This document shows, in pieces, positions 26,680-35,731 of a stretch of 64,000 nt of DNA. The translations under genes and the position numbers were made by a program. Numbering within the stretch: the stretch's first letter is position 1; every line of letters starts with the position of its first letter. Source of the DNA: Cupriavidus phytohabitans (GTDB lineage: Bacteria > Pseudomonadota > Gammaproteobacteria > Burkholderiales > Burkholderiaceae); assembly GCF_000426345.1 (NCBI RefSeq), contig NZ_AUFE01000009.1, positions 1 to 64,000 of the forward strand, read 5' to 3'. The notes beneath the pieces were generated by a model. It did not search any database, was not told the DNA's origin, and was given only the letters and a program-made list of their open reading frames with translations.

Positions 26680-27492
26680 ATGAGCATTCCCGCACTCTCC
26701 CTCGACAAGGTCACCTGCACCTTTGTTTCGCGCGATGACCGCAGCCAGCGCTATACCGCGGTCAAGGACGTCACGCTGTCGATCCAGCCGGGCGAGTTCG
26801 TCTCGGTGGTCGGCCCGACCGGCTGCGGCAAGTCCACGCTGCTGAACGTCGGCGCCGGCCTGCTTGAGCCTTCCACCGGCGAGGTACGCGTGTTCGGCGA
26901 GCCGCTGCGCGGCATCAACCGGCGCGCCGGCTATATGTTCCAGACCGAGGCGCTGATGCCATGGCGCAGCGCGCTCGACAACGTCGTTGCCGGCCTCGAG
27001 TTCCGCGGCGTGGCGCGCGCCGAGGCCGTGCGGCAGGGCGAGGACTGGCTGCGCCGCGTGGGCCTGGGCGGCTTCGGCGACCGCTATCCGCACCAGCTTT
27101 CCGGCGGCATGCGCAAGCGCGTGGCGCTGGCGCAGACGCTGGTGCTGGACCCGGACATCATCCTGATGGACGAACCGTTCTCCGCGCTCGATATCCAGAC
27201 GCGGCAGCTGATGGAGAACGAAGTGCTGGACCTGTGGGCCGCAAAACGCAAGGCCGTGCTGTTCATCACCCACGACCTCGACGAGGCCATTGCCATGAGC
27301 GACCGCGTGGTGGTGCTGTCGGCAGGGCCGGCCACGCATCCCATCGGCGAGTTCGCCATCGACCTGCCGCGCCCCCGTGACGTGGCCGAGATCCGCAACC
27401 ATCCGCGCTTTGTCGAACTGCACGCCGCGATCTGGGACGTGCTGCGCGAGGAAGTGCTCAAGGGTTACGCGCAGCAGCGCAAGGTGGCCTGA
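26680..27492 (+). CDS. ABC importer ATP-binding protein (NitT/TauT type)
   Basis: This 270-residue ATPase powers the importer. It has Walker A G-P-T-G-C-G-K-S-T, the Q-loop in Y-M-F-Q-T-E-A-L-M-P-W, the signature L-S-G-G-M-R-K-R, Walker B I-I-L-M-D-E-P-F-S-A-L-D and the H-loop I-T-H-D. These match TauB/SsuB-like subunits closely. The frame is open far upstream, but the ATG at 26680 is where similarity begins. The permease gene follows 41 bases later. Confidence 0.93.
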   Translation: MSIPALSLDKVTCTFVSRDDRSQRYTAVKDVTLSIQPGEFVSVVGPTGCGKSTLLNVGAGLLEPSTGEVRVFGEPLRGINRRAGYMFQTEALMPWRSALDNVVAGLEFRGVARAEAVRQGEDWLRRVGLGGFGDRYPHQLSGGMRKRVALAQTLVLDPDIILMDEPFSALDIQTRQLMENEVLDLWAAKRKAVLFITHDLDEAIAMSDRVVVLSAGPATHPIGEFAIDLPRPRDVAEIRNHPRFVELHAAIWDVLREEVLKGYAQQRKVA

Positions 27493-27533
27493 GCCCGCCC
27501 ATTGCAACGTCATCACAACGACAACCAATCCCG

Positions 27534-28325
27534 ATGGCATTCCGTAACGACTCCAAAGGCATGCTGCGCGTCTGGCAGCTGCTGGTGCTGGTGGTGATCC
27601 TGGGCGTCTGGCACATCGCCACGCGCTCGCAGCAGGTCGCCTTCTTCTTCGGCGAACCGCTGATGGTCGCGCAGCGGATCTGGAGCTGGTTCTTTATCGA
27701 GCGCGATATCTACCTGCACCTGGGCGTGACGCTGCTCGAGACCGTGCTGGCCTTCGGCATCGGCACGCTGGCGGGCCTCGGCGTGGGCTTGTGGCTGGCG
27801 CTGAGCCCGATGACCTCGGCGATCCTGGATCCCTATGTCAAGGCGATGAACTCGATGCCGCGCGTGATCCTGGCGCCGATCTTTGCGGTGTGGTTCGGCC
27901 TGGGAATCTGGTCGAAGGTGGCGCTGGCGGTGACGCTGGTGTTCTTCATCGTCTTCTTCAACGTCTACCAGGGCGTCAAGGAAGTGAGTCCGGTGGTGCT
28001 CGCCAATGCGCGCATGCTGGGCGCCAGCCAGCAGCAGCTGCTGCGCCATGTGTACCTGCCGAGTGCCACCAGCTGGGTGTTTTCGTCGCTGCATACTTCG
28101 GTGGGCCTGGCCTTTGTCGGTGCGGTGGTGGGCGAGTACCTGGGCTCGGCGCGCGGCGTGGGCTACCTGATCCTGCAGGCCGAGGGCACCTTCGACATCA
28201 ACACCGTGTTCGCCGGCATCGTGGTGCTGACCGCGTTTGCGCTGATGCTGGACTGGATGGTCGGCGTCGGCGAGAAGCGGCTGATGAAGTGGCAGCCTAG
28301 GAGCGGGGAGACGGAGAAGCTGTAG
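27534..28325 (+). CDS. ABC importer permease (NitT/TauT type)
   Basis: This 263-residue inner-membrane protein has about six transmembrane segments and the EAA-type cytoplasmic loop (E-V-S-P-V-V-L-A-N-A-R-M-L-G-A-S) that contacts the ATPase. It completes the importer begun at 25520. Its last 29 bases overlap, tail to tail, the 3' end of the histidine-kinase gene on the other strand, so transcription from the two operons converges here. Confidence 0.93.
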   Translation: MAFRNDSKGMLRVWQLLVLVVILGVWHIATRSQQVAFFFGEPLMVAQRIWSWFFIERDIYLHLGVTLLETVLAFGIGTLAGLGVGLWLALSPMTSAILDPYVKAMNSMPRVILAPIFAVWFGLGIWSKVALAVTLVFFIVFFNVYQGVKEVSPVVLANARMLGASQQQLLRHVYLPSATSWVFSSLHTSVGLAFVGAVVGEYLGSARGVGYLILQAEGTFDINTVFAGIVVLTAFALMLDWMVGVGEKRLMKWQPRSGETEKL

Positions 28326-29751
28326 GCTCGGCCGCATCCTCGGCCGCATCCTCGGCTTCCGCCATGCCGAAACGGACCGAGGCGGTCAGTCCGCCACCGG
28401 GCGTCCCTGACAGCACCACGCTGGCGCCGTGCAGCCGCGCGATCTCGCGCACGATCGACAGGCCCAGCCCGGTGCCTTCCGCGCACTGTCCGCTCTCGCC
28501 GCGATAGAAGCGGCGGAACACCGCCTCGCGTTCGGCAGGCGCAATGCCTGGCCCGTTGTCCACCACCTGCAGCACCGGCATGCCGCCCGACAGTGCAACC
28601 CGGACGGTGACCACCGCGCCTCGGCCCGCATAGCGGATCGCATTGTCGATCAGGTTGCCCGTCATCTCCTGCAGCAGCTCTGGCTGTCCGTCGAGCGGCA
28701 CCGGACCCTCCTGCTCGAATCCCAGGTCGACCTGGCTGCCCCGCGCCACCGGTGCCCATTCCAGCGCCACGCCCTGCGCCAGCGTATCGAGCCGCAGTGG
28801 CCGCAGCGTCGGCGCGTAGCCCGCGTCCGGCTCCAGTCGCGACAGCGACAACAGCTGCTGCACGCCCTTGGACGCATGCCGCACGGTGCCGTGCAGCAGC
28901 CGCATATGCTCGCGCACGCGTTCGCCATCGCGTTCTCTCAATGCCAGTTCGGACTGCGCCTGGATGATCGCCAGCGGTGTCTTGAGCTGGTGCGCGGCAT
29001 CGGCAAAGAAGCGCTTGCGCGCCTGCACCATGCGATACAGCCGCGCCATGTACTGGTTCAGCGCCTGCACCAGCGGCTTCATCTCCGCAGGCAGGTCCTT
29101 CTGCTCGATCGGGTCCAGCTGGGTGCCGCGGTGCGCGACGATGTCGGAAAGCCGGTGCAGCGGCCGCAGTCCGCGGCGCACGCCGAACCAGACGATGCCC
29201 AGCGCCAGCGTCACCAGCACCAGCTCCTGCAGCAGCGATCCGACCAGGATGTCGCGCGCCAGCAGCTGGCGCGGCTCGATGGACTCGCCGACCAGCACCC
29301 ACACCAGCCGCGTGCGGGCCGAGCCGACGTCGTGGACCGGCAGCGGCTGCGCCGCCATGCGCAGCGGCTGTTCGCGGAACTCGGTGTCGTAGAACACGGT
29401 ACGGTAGAGCTGCAGCGGTGCTTCGGCGGGCATCGGCAGGTCGTCGTAGCCGGTCACGGTGGCGCCAGCTTCGTCGCGGATGCGGTAGTAGATGTGCGGA
29501 CCGGCCTGGTCGTCGAACAGCTCCAGTGCAAGATTGGGCAGGTCCACGTCAAGTCGCCCCTCGCGCAGCCGGATGCCTTCGCGCATGGCGCGCAGCGACG
29601 CTTCCAGGGTGCGGTCGAACGCGGTATGCGCGGCCGACATGGCGCGCTGGTATGTGAGCCAGGCATCGAAGGCGAGCAGGCCCATCAGCGGCACCAGCAA
29701 CCACAGCGACAGCTGCAGCCGCAGGCTGGGCGGCCGGCGCGCAATCTTCAT
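28297..29751 (-). CDS. TctE/QseC-like sensor histidine kinase
   Basis: This 484-residue kinase has two membrane segments (about 13-30 and 174-191) flanking a periplasmic sensor domain of the 2CSK_N type. A HAMP-like linker, the phospho-acceptor histidine H254 in A-H-Q-L-K-T-P-L, and the ATP-binding motifs N-L-I-D-N-A-I-R-Y, D-N-G-P-G-I and G-T-G-L-G-L-S-I-V follow. TctE-like kinases sense carboxylates outside the cell. Its start overlaps the response-regulator stop by four bases. Its nearby candidate targets are the divergent porin and, by convergence, the importer genes. An Ala/Glu/Asp-rich tail ends the protein. Confidence 0.92.
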   Translation of the reverse strand: MKIARRPPSLRLQLSLWLLVPLMGLLAFDAWLTYQRAMSAAHTAFDRTLEASLRAMREGIRLREGRLDVDLPNLALELFDDQAGPHIYYRIRDEAGATVTGYDDLPMPAEAPLQLYRTVFYDTEFREQPLRMAAQPLPVHDVGSARTRLVWVLVGESIEPRQLLARDILVGSLLQELVLVTLALGIVWFGVRRGLRPLHRLSDIVAHRGTQLDPIEQKDLPAEMKPLVQALNQYMARLYRMVQARKRFFADAAHQLKTPLAIIQAQSELALRERDGERVREHMRLLHGTVRHASKGVQQLLSLSRLEPDAGYAPTLRPLRLDTLAQGVALEWAPVARGSQVDLGFEQEGPVPLDGQPELLQEMTGNLIDNAIRYAGRGAVVTVRVALSGGMPVLQVVDNGPGIAPAEREAVFRRFYRGESGQCAEGTGLGLSIVREIARLHGASVVLSGTPGGGLTASVRFGMAEAEDAAEDAAEPTASPSPRS

Positions 29752-30440
29752 TGCGGACGCGCACAGGCCGACGCCGGCCGCGACTCGAGCAGGTACCCGA
29801 GGCCACGCAGCGTGACGATGGCCACGCCGCTGCCATCGAGCTTCTTGCGCAGGCGGTGCACGTAGATCTCGATTGCGTCCGGGTTCACCGATTCATCGAT
29901 GCCGAAGATCTTCTCCGACAGGGCTGCCTTGTTGACCGCGCGGCCGTCGCGCAACAGCAGGACTTCCAGCACGGCGCGCTCGCGGCCGGTCAGCGCCAGC
30001 AACTCGCCGTGCAGCATGAACGCGCGGCTGATGCTGTCGTAGTGGAGCGGGCCGAACGCCAGTTGCGTGTTGTCATGGCCGTGGCTGCGGCGGATCAGCG
30101 CGCGGGCGCGCGCCTCCAGTTCGGACAGGTCGAACGGCTTGGCCAGGTAGTCGTCGGCGCCAAGGTCGAGGCCGCGCACGCGGTCTTCCACCGAGCCGTG
30201 CGCGGTCAGGATCAGCACCGGCAGCGGATTGCGCCGCTGGCGCAGGCGGCGCAGCACCTCCAGCCCGTCGAGTCCCGGCAGGCCGAGGTCCAGGATCAGC
30301 AGGGCGTAGTCCTGGGTGCACAGCAGGCTGTCGGCGCTGCGGCCGTCGTGCATGCAATCGACCGTGAAGCCGGCCTGGCCCAAGGCCTGGCTCAGGGAGT
30401 TGGCAAGCATCACATTGTCTTCGGCAAGCAGGATACGCAT
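29748..30440 (-). CDS. OmpR-family response regulator (TctD-like)
   Basis: This 230-residue regulator has a receiver domain with the phosphorylation site D51 in L-I-L-D-L-G-L-P-G and the T/K switch residues (L-T-A-H, K-P-F). A C-terminal winged helix ends in I-E-I-Y-V-H-R-L-R-K-K-L and L-R-G-L-G-Y. It should be phosphorylated by the downstream kinase. The start at 30440 is conserved (M-R-I-L-L-A-E-D); ten upstream codons are open but unlikely. The porin gene is divergent across a 249-base region that contains a direct GAAAG repeat. Confidence 0.93.
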   Translation of the reverse strand: MRILLAEDNVMLANSLSQALGQAGFTVDCMHDGRSADSLLCTQDYALLILDLGLPGLDGLEVLRRLRQRRNPLPVLILTAHGSVEDRVRGLDLGADDYLAKPFDLSELEARARALIRRSHGHDNTQLAFGPLHYDSISRAFMLHGELLALTGRERAVLEVLLLRDGRAVNKAALSEKIFGIDESVNPDAIEIYVHRLRKKLDGSGVAIVTLRGLGYLLESRPASACARPQ

Positions 30441-30603
30441 GGAACAGGGGCAGGGCAGGAAGATCGGCAAAACGGCATGGCATCCCGCAGGCGTGCTGCA
30501 GGAACGGCTGAGGCCAGACTGATACAGCGATCTGCTGCGCCTTAGAAGCTAGGGAAACCCCCAACCCCGGGTTGCGCCGGCATGCGTGAATTGACCCGAT
30601 TCC

Positions 30604-30619
30604 GAAAGCGAACTGAAAG
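30604..30619 (+). promoter_or_regulatory. Direct GAAAG repeat, candidate response-regulator site
   Basis: GAAAG occurs at 30604-30608 and again at 30615-30619, eleven bases apart. OmpR-family dimers bind direct repeats about one helical turn apart. The site lies 71 bases before the porin start and 164 bases from the regulator's own start. This is inference from spacing only. Confidence 0.4.
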
Positions 30620-30689
30620 TGCGCGTCGCCTACCATCCGCCCCGTTCCAGCATCAACACCACAACAACCACACAAACCAAGGAGACATC

Positions 30690-31748
30690 ATGAAGCGCAT
30701 GGCCATGGCAATCGCGACGTTGGGGCTGGCTGCAGCCGGTTCGGCATCCGCCCAGTCGAGCGTGACCCTGTACGGGCTGGTGGACGCCGGTATCGAATAC
30801 GTCAGCCATGCCGGCCCGGACGGGTCGGCGGTGAAGCTGACCTCGGGAGGCAAGAACACGTCGCGCTGGGGCATCCGCGGCAGCGAAGACCTGGGCGGCG
30901 GGCTCAAGGCCATCTTCAACCTCGAAAGCGGCATCGCCATCGATACCGGCCGGCTGGACACCGACAACACGCTGTTCGATCGCCGCGCCACCGTGGGGCT
31001 GTCGAGCCGGTATGGCCAGGTGGTGCTTGGCCGCACCTTCACCACCACCTACGACTTCATGCTGCCGTTCGACCCGATGGGCTATGCGCCGGCCTATTCA
31101 TGGGCCACGTCGTCAACCGCCACCGGCGGCCGCAAGGACGGGCTGTTCTCGCGTGCGTCCAACGCGATCCGCTATGACGGCAGCTTCGGCGGCCTGAAGC
31201 TGGGCGCGACCATGGCGCTGGGCGAAGTGGCGGGTGATTTCAAGAGCTCGTCCAAGTACGCGCTCGGCGTCGGCTACAACGCCGGCAAGTTCGCCGCGGC
31301 GGCGACGTGGGACCGCCAGAACGGTGCCGGCGCCAGCACCACGCCGGCCGACAGCACCGACTACATCCAGGGCATCCACGCCGGCGCCAGCTACGACTTC
31401 GGCGGCCTGAAGCTGTTCGCCGGCTACCGCAACTACAAGCGCACCTTTACCACCGGCGCGCCGGACGACCGCAGCGACATGTACTGGGGCGGCGCCAGCT
31501 ACGGCTTCACCCCGGCATTCACGCTGTACGGCGCGGTCTACAAGCAGAACATCAAGGGCGGCAACAATGCCGACCCGATCCTGTTCTCGCTGCGCGGCCA
31601 GTACGCGCTGTCCAAGCGCACGCTGGCCTACCTGTCGGTCGGTTATGCGGAGGCGCGCAACGGGCAGAACGTCAGCGTGTCGCGCGACCTGGTCGGCTAT
31701 GCCAGCAACCAGACCGGCGTGATGGCCGGCCTGCAGCACCGCTTCTGA
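30690..31748 (+). CDS. Burkholderiales-type outer-membrane porin
   Basis: The 352-residue trimeric porin has a signal peptide cut at S-A-S-A before Q-S-S-V-T-L-Y-G-L-V-D-A-G, the hallmark start of neisserial/Burkholderia porins. It also has the G-S-E-D-L-G-G-G-L-K-A turn, the R-R-A-T-V-G-L motif and a C-terminal beta signal ending H-R-F. It allows diffusion of small solutes across the outer membrane. A strong AAGGAG ribosome-binding site (30679-30684) precedes the ATG. Divergent from the TctD/TctE-like pair, it may be regulated by them. Confidence 0.95.
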   Translation: MKRMAMAIATLGLAAAGSASAQSSVTLYGLVDAGIEYVSHAGPDGSAVKLTSGGKNTSRWGIRGSEDLGGGLKAIFNLESGIAIDTGRLDTDNTLFDRRATVGLSSRYGQVVLGRTFTTTYDFMLPFDPMGYAPAYSWATSSTATGGRKDGLFSRASNAIRYDGSFGGLKLGATMALGEVAGDFKSSSKYALGVGYNAGKFAAAATWDRQNGAGASTTPADSTDYIQGIHAGASYDFGGLKLFAGYRNYKRTFTTGAPDDRSDMYWGGASYGFTPAFTLYGAVYKQNIKGGNNADPILFSLRGQYALSKRTLAYLSVGYAEARNGQNVSVSRDLVGYASNQTGVMAGLQHRF

Positions 31749-31850
31749 CGGGAGCCGACTGGCGATTGACGATTGGGAACTGCCTGCCGCCCTGGCGTAG
31801 GGGTGTACGCCGACAAGGACGGCAGGCAGCTTGAGGCGCGTTGCCTCAGC

Positions 31851-31890
31851 GGGCGCAGGGCGTTGCCGCACGTCCTGCGCCCTTCTTTTA
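31851..31890 (+). terminator. Terminator of the porin gene
   Basis: GGGCGCAGG (31851-31859) and CCTGCGCCC (31874-31882) form the stem, followed by TTCTTTTA. A second GC-rich inverted repeat (about 31893-31919) follows between the two convergent genes. Confidence 0.75.
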
Positions 31891-31945
31891 TCGGCGGCGG
31901 GGCAGGGTGCCCGCCGCCCGGCGCGTGCCCAGGATCACGCTCAGG

Positions 31946-32926
31946 TCACGCTCCCGGCACGATCACGATCTTGCCGGTCACCTTGCGCGCCTCCATGTCC
32001 TTGAGCGCTTGCGGTGCCTGTTCCAGCGGATAGCGCGCCGAGATATGCGGGCGGATCTTGCCTTCCTTCATCCAGCCCAGCATCTGCGCCATGTTGGCCT
32101 GGTTGGCCTTGGGCTCGCGGCGCACGAAGTCGCCCCAGAACACGCCCACCAGCGACGCCCCTTTCAGCAGCGCCAGGTTCAGCGGCAGCTTCGGGATCTC
32201 GCCGTTGGCAAATCCCACCACCAGGTAGCGGCCGCGCCAGCCGATCGAGCGGAACGCCGGCTCGGCATAGATGCCGCCCACCGGGTCGTAGACGACATCC
32301 GGGCCCTTGCCGTCGGTCAGCGCCTTGACGCGCTCGCGCAGGTCTTCGGTGCTGTAGTTGATCAACGCATCGGCACCGTGCTCCTTGCACACCGCCAGCT
32401 TCTCGTCGGTCGAGGCGGCGGCGATCACGCGCGCGCCGATGGCCTTGCCGATCTCGATTGCCGCGATGCCCACGCCGCCGGCCGCGCCCAGCACCAGCAT
32501 GGTCTGGCCCGCCTTCAGCTCGCCGCGGTCGATCACCGCATGGTGCGAGGTGCCGTAGGTCAGCGTGAAGGCCGCGGCGGTCTCGAAGTCGATCCCCGGC
32601 GGCATCGGCACCACCGAGGCGGCGGGCGCCTTGGCCTGCGTGGCAAACGCGCCGTTGCCCAGGTAGGCGATGACCTTGTCGCCCGGCTTGACGTGGGTGA
32701 CGCCTTCGCCCACCGCCTTGACCACGCCGGCCAGTTCGGAGCCGGGGCTGAACGGCAGGGCAGGCTTGGCCTGGTATTTGTTCTGGATGATGAGCACATC
32801 CGGGAAGTTGACCGCTGCCGCCTTCACGTCGATGACCACTTCGCCCGCGCCCGGCACCAGATCGGGCAGGGTTTCCACGGTCAGCGAATCAGGGGGGCCC
32901 CAGGCTTTGCACAGTACGGCTTTCAT
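31946..32926 (-). CDS. NADPH:quinone oxidoreductase (zinc-free MDR family)
   Basis: This 326-residue enzyme of the medium-chain dehydrogenase/reductase superfamily has a GroES-like N-terminal domain and a Rossmann fold with V-L-G-A-A-G-G-V-G-I-A-A-I-E. The structural and catalytic zinc cysteines of alcohol dehydrogenases are absent, as in quinone oxidoreductases (QorA/zeta-crystallin). It would use NADPH to reduce quinones or enones in the cytoplasm. It stands alone, minus strand, with a dyad-symmetrical candidate operator about 90 bases upstream of its start. Confidence 0.88.
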   Translation of the reverse strand: MKAVLCKAWGPPDSLTVETLPDLVPGAGEVVIDVKAAAVNFPDVLIIQNKYQAKPALPFSPGSELAGVVKAVGEGVTHVKPGDKVIAYLGNGAFATQAKAPAASVVPMPPGIDFETAAAFTLTYGTSHHAVIDRGELKAGQTMLVLGAAGGVGIAAIEIGKAIGARVIAAASTDEKLAVCKEHGADALINYSTEDLRERVKALTDGKGPDVVYDPVGGIYAEPAFRSIGWRGRYLVVGFANGEIPKLPLNLALLKGASLVGVFWGDFVRREPKANQANMAQMLGWMKEGKIRPHISARYPLEQAPQALKDMEARKVTGKIVIVPGA

Positions 32927-33013
32927 CTTGTCTCCGGTCGATGTTTATGGCATTCGTGTGGCATTCCGCGCCAGTCAAGCTTATGCGGGCGGGCAGGGCA
33001 AGTGTAGCGTACA

Positions 33014-33033
33014 AATAGCACGGTCGTTCTGTT
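33014..33033. promoter_or_regulatory. 20-base dyad, candidate TetR-type operator
   Basis: AATAGCACGGTCGTTCTGTT is an imperfect palindrome (AA-AG-ACG / CGT-CT-TT arms match, 14 of 20 positions symmetrical). It lies between the quinone oxidoreductase (minus, start 32926) and surE (plus, start 33158), closer to the former. Arms of this length and a two-base centre fit a TetR/AcrR-like dimer. No such regulator gene is adjacent. Confidence 0.4.
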
Positions 33034-33145
33034 CCATGCCGAAGCCGCTGGAGCGGTTATTTGCGCCCTGCATAGCGTTTCGCGGAGTGCCCCGGAACAT
33101 GGTGCCGGCGCGGCTCAGGGGGCGCTTGTACGGCGCGCGCTCAGG

Positions 33146-33151
33146 TACAAT
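33146..33151 (+). promoter_or_regulatory. TACAAT element six bases before surE
   Basis: TACAAT is followed by CGCGCC and the surE ATG at 33158. Its placement would give a transcript with almost no leader if used as a -10 element. No convincing -35 is seen. Confidence 0.45.
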
Positions 33152-33157
33152 CGCGCC

Positions 33158-33910
33158 ATGCATATCCTCCTTGCCAACGATGACGGTTATCTCGCGCCGG
33201 GACTGGCCGTTCTGCATGCTGCGCTCGCCCCGCTGGGCCGGATCACGGTCATCGCGCCCGAGCAGAACCACAGCGGCGCTTCCAACTCCCTGACGCTGCA
33301 GCGCCCGCTGTCGATCTACGAAGCGCGCGAAGGCGTGCAGAAGGGATTCCGCTTCGTCAACGGTACGCCGACCGACTGCGTGCACATCGCGCTGACCGGG
33401 CTGCTGGACGAGAAGCCAGACCTGGTGGTGTCCGGCATCAACCAGGGACAGAACATGGGCGAAGACGTGCTGTATTCCGGCACCGTCGCCGCCGCCATCG
33501 AAGGCTACCTGCTCGGCATCCCGTCGGTCGCCTTCTCGCAGGTCGACAAGGGCTGGGAGCATCTCGACGCAGCCGCGCGCGTCGCGCGCACCGTGGTCGA
33601 GCGCATCATCGGCCAGCCGCCCGCCGAACCCTTCCTGCTCAACGTCAATATCCCCAGCCTGCCGTTCGAGCACATCAAGGGCTATCGCGCCACGCGCCTG
33701 GGCAAGCGCCATCCTTCGCAGCCGGTGATCACGCAGGTGAATCCGCGCGGCGACACCAACTACTGGATCGGCCCGGCCGGCGATGCGCGCGATGCCAGTG
33801 AAGGCACGGACTTCCATGCCACCGCCGCCGGTTACGTCTCGCTGACGCCGTTGCAGCTCGACCTGACCCATCGCGGGCAGCTCGATGCGCTCGACCAGTG
33901 GCTGAAATAG
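33158..33910 (+). CDS. surE: 5'/3'-nucleotidase SurE
   Basis: This 250-residue survival protein is a metal-dependent phosphatase acting on nucleoside monophosphates and short polyphosphates. It shows the N-terminal N-D-D-G-Y-x-A-P-G metal site, a conserved asparagine in P-E-Q-N-H-S-G-A, the S-G-I-N-Q-G-x-N segment and S-G-T-V-A-A-A. It begins the surE-pcm-nlpD-rpoS cluster that supports stationary-phase survival in many proteobacteria. Spacing to pcm is 28 bases. Confidence 0.97.
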   Translation: MHILLANDDGYLAPGLAVLHAALAPLGRITVIAPEQNHSGASNSLTLQRPLSIYEAREGVQKGFRFVNGTPTDCVHIALTGLLDEKPDLVVSGINQGQNMGEDVLYSGTVAAAIEGYLLGIPSVAFSQVDKGWEHLDAAARVARTVVERIIGQPPAEPFLLNVNIPSLPFEHIKGYRATRLGKRHPSQPVITQVNPRGDTNYWIGPAGDARDASEGTDFHATAAGYVSLTPLQLDLTHRGQLDALDQWLK

Positions 33911-33938
33911 GCAGCCGCTTCGCAGTGTCGCGCCCCCG

Positions 33939-34856
33939 ATGAGTTCCACGCCCCGACGCAACAAGTTCCCCTTGCCGCTGGACGCGGTCGTCGAACGCAA
34001 GCCCGCACCGGCACGCACCGCCGGCATGCCTGCCGTCGACGCGCGGCGCACGGGCACGTCCGCACCGCCACCGAAACCGGCCAAGCCAAGGCTGCCGCGC
34101 ACCGCGGCACCGGCGCCGGCGCCCGCACCCGCGAGCGCGGTGGAGCAGCGCGCCTCGGCGGCCACGGCCGGCGGCGGCGGCATGGCGTCCGCGCGCGCGC
34201 GCGCCGCGCTGGCGGCGCGGCTGCGCGCCGGCGGCATCCGCGACGAGCGCGTGTTGTCGGCCATCGCTGCGGTGCCGCGTCACCTGTTCGTCGAGCCGGG
34301 GCTGGCGTCGCAGGCGTATGAAGACGCCGCGCTGCCGATCGGCCACCAGCAGACCATTTCCAAGCCATCGGTGGTGGCGCGCATGATCGAGCTGCTGCGC
34401 GACGGCCTGGCCGCCGACACGCCGCTGGAGCGCGTGCTGGAGATCGGCACCGGCTGCGGCTACCAGGCCGCGGTGCTGAGCCAGGTGGCGCGCGAAGTCT
34501 TCTCGATCGAGCGCATCCGGCCGCTGCACGAGCAGGCCAAGGCGAACCTGCGCCCGCTGCGCGTGCCCAACCTGCGCCTGCACTATGGCGACGGCATGCT
34601 CGGCCTGCCGCAGGCGGCACCGTTCTCGGCCATCATCCTGGCCGCCGCCGGCATGGAAGTGCCACAGGCGCTGCTGGAACAACTGGAGGTAGGCGGGCGG
34701 CTGATCGCCCCGGTGGCCGTGGTGCCGCCGGCGGGCGTGCCCGGCCAGACCGTGACGCAGCAGTTGCTGCTGATCGAGCGGCGCAACCGACATCGCTTTC
34801 ACAGAACCGCGCTTGAAGCCGTTTTCTTTGTGCCCTTAAAATCGGGCACCATCTGA
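33939..34856 (+). CDS. pcm: Protein-L-isoaspartate O-methyltransferase
   Basis: The 305-residue enzyme repairs isoaspartyl damage in aged proteins by S-adenosylmethionine-dependent methylation. The catalytic domain begins around residue 90 ([12 protein letters not shown]...R-H-L-F-V). It includes the S-K-P-S-V-V-A-R-M segment and the AdoMet loop [13 protein letters not shown]. The first 80 or so residues are a basic, Pro/Ala-rich extension that E. coli Pcm (208 residues) lacks; a later start is possible, but codon usage in the extension looks coding. The gene ends eight bases before nlpD. Confidence 0.93.
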   Translation: MSSTPRRNKFPLPLDAVVERKPAPARTAGMPAVDARRTGTSAPPPKPAKPRLPRTAAPAPAPAPASAVEQRASAATAGGGGMASARARAALAARLRAGGIRDERVLSAIAAVPRHLFVEPGLASQAYEDAALPIGHQQTISKPSVVARMIELLRDGLAADTPLERVLEIGTGCGYQAAVLSQVAREVFSIERIRPLHEQAKANLRPLRVPNLRLHYGDGMLGLPQAAPFSAIILAAAGMEVPQALLEQLEVGGRLIAPVAVVPPAGVPGQTVTQQLLLIERRNRHRFHRTALEAVFFVPLKSGTI

Positions 34857-34864
34857 GTCGAACT

Positions 34865-35725
34865 ATGCACAACATCGTGAAATCGCAATATTTCGCACGC
34901 GCCGGTCAACTTTTTACGGCTTCTGCGCTGACGGCCCTGCTGGCCGCCTGCGCTAATTCGCCGATGCCGGCCCCTGTCGTTGACCGCACCTCCACCTCGG
35001 GCGCTGCCGCCGCCTCGATGGAGCCGGCCCCACCGGGATACTATCGGGTCAAGCGAGGCGATACGCTTTATCGAATCGCCCTGGAAAACGGCCAGTCGTA
35101 CCGTGATGTCGCGACCTGGAACAACCTGTCCAATGTGAACCAGATCGAAGTTGGCCAGTTGTTGCGCATCGTGCCTCCGGGTGCCGACGTCAACGCTGCG
35201 CCCGGGGTTTCCACCACGCCGATCGCCCCGGCCACGGTGCAGGCCCAGCCGATCGACCAGGCGCGCCCGGTGGGCACGCCGGCAGTGGCAACCCCGGCCC
35301 CGTCAGCGCCCGCGGCGCCTGCCGCGGCGGCCGCCACGCCGTCCGCGCCGGTCGCCGATGGCGCGATGAAGCTGGCCTGGCCGGCAACCGGCCAGATGGT
35401 CGGTAAATTCGATGACAAGGGTAATAAGGGCATCGATATTGCGGGCAAGAAGGGCGATGCGGTGCTGGCTGCCGACGATGGCCGAGTGATTCACGTTGGC
35501 CCCTTGCGCGGCTACGGGAATCTTGTCATCATCAAACACAACGAGACATTTCTTACTGCGTACGGGCATAACGAGAAGGTGCTCGTGGCAGAGCAATCCG
35601 CGGTCCGCAAGGGCCAGAAGATTGCGGAGATGGGCAACAGTGATACCGACCGGGTGAAGCTTCACTTCGAAGTTCGCAAGAACGGAAAACCGGTTGATCC
35701 GATGCGGTACCTGCCGCCACAGTGA
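34865..35725 (+). CDS. nlpD: NlpD-type lipoprotein with LysM and degenerate M23 domain
   Basis: This 286-residue lipoprotein has a lipobox L-L-A-A-C (modified Cys29), a LysM peptidoglycan-binding domain (about 59-104), an Ala/Pro linker, and a C-terminal LytM/M23 domain. Two of the four zinc ligands of active LytM enzymes are missing: the first His of H-x3-D is Asn187 (N-K-G-I-D), and the first His of H-x-H is Lys (K-L-H-F-E). That is the pattern of amidase activators such as E. coli NlpD, which switches on AmiC at the division site. rpoS starts seven bases after its stop, and rpoS promoters are commonly inside nlpD. Confidence 0.95.
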   Translation: MHNIVKSQYFARAGQLFTASALTALLAACANSPMPAPVVDRTSTSGAAAASMEPAPPGYYRVKRGDTLYRIALENGQSYRDVATWNNLSNVNQIEVGQLLRIVPPGADVNAAPGVSTTPIAPATVQAQPIDQARPVGTPAVATPAPSAPAAPAAAAATPSAPVADGAMKLAWPATGQMVGKFDDKGNKGIDIAGKKGDAVLAADDGRVIHVGPLRGYGNLVIIKHNETFLTAYGHNEKVLVAEQSAVRKGQKIAEMGNSDTDRVKLHFEVRKNGKPVDPMRYLPPQ

Positions 35726-35731
35726 GGGTTC

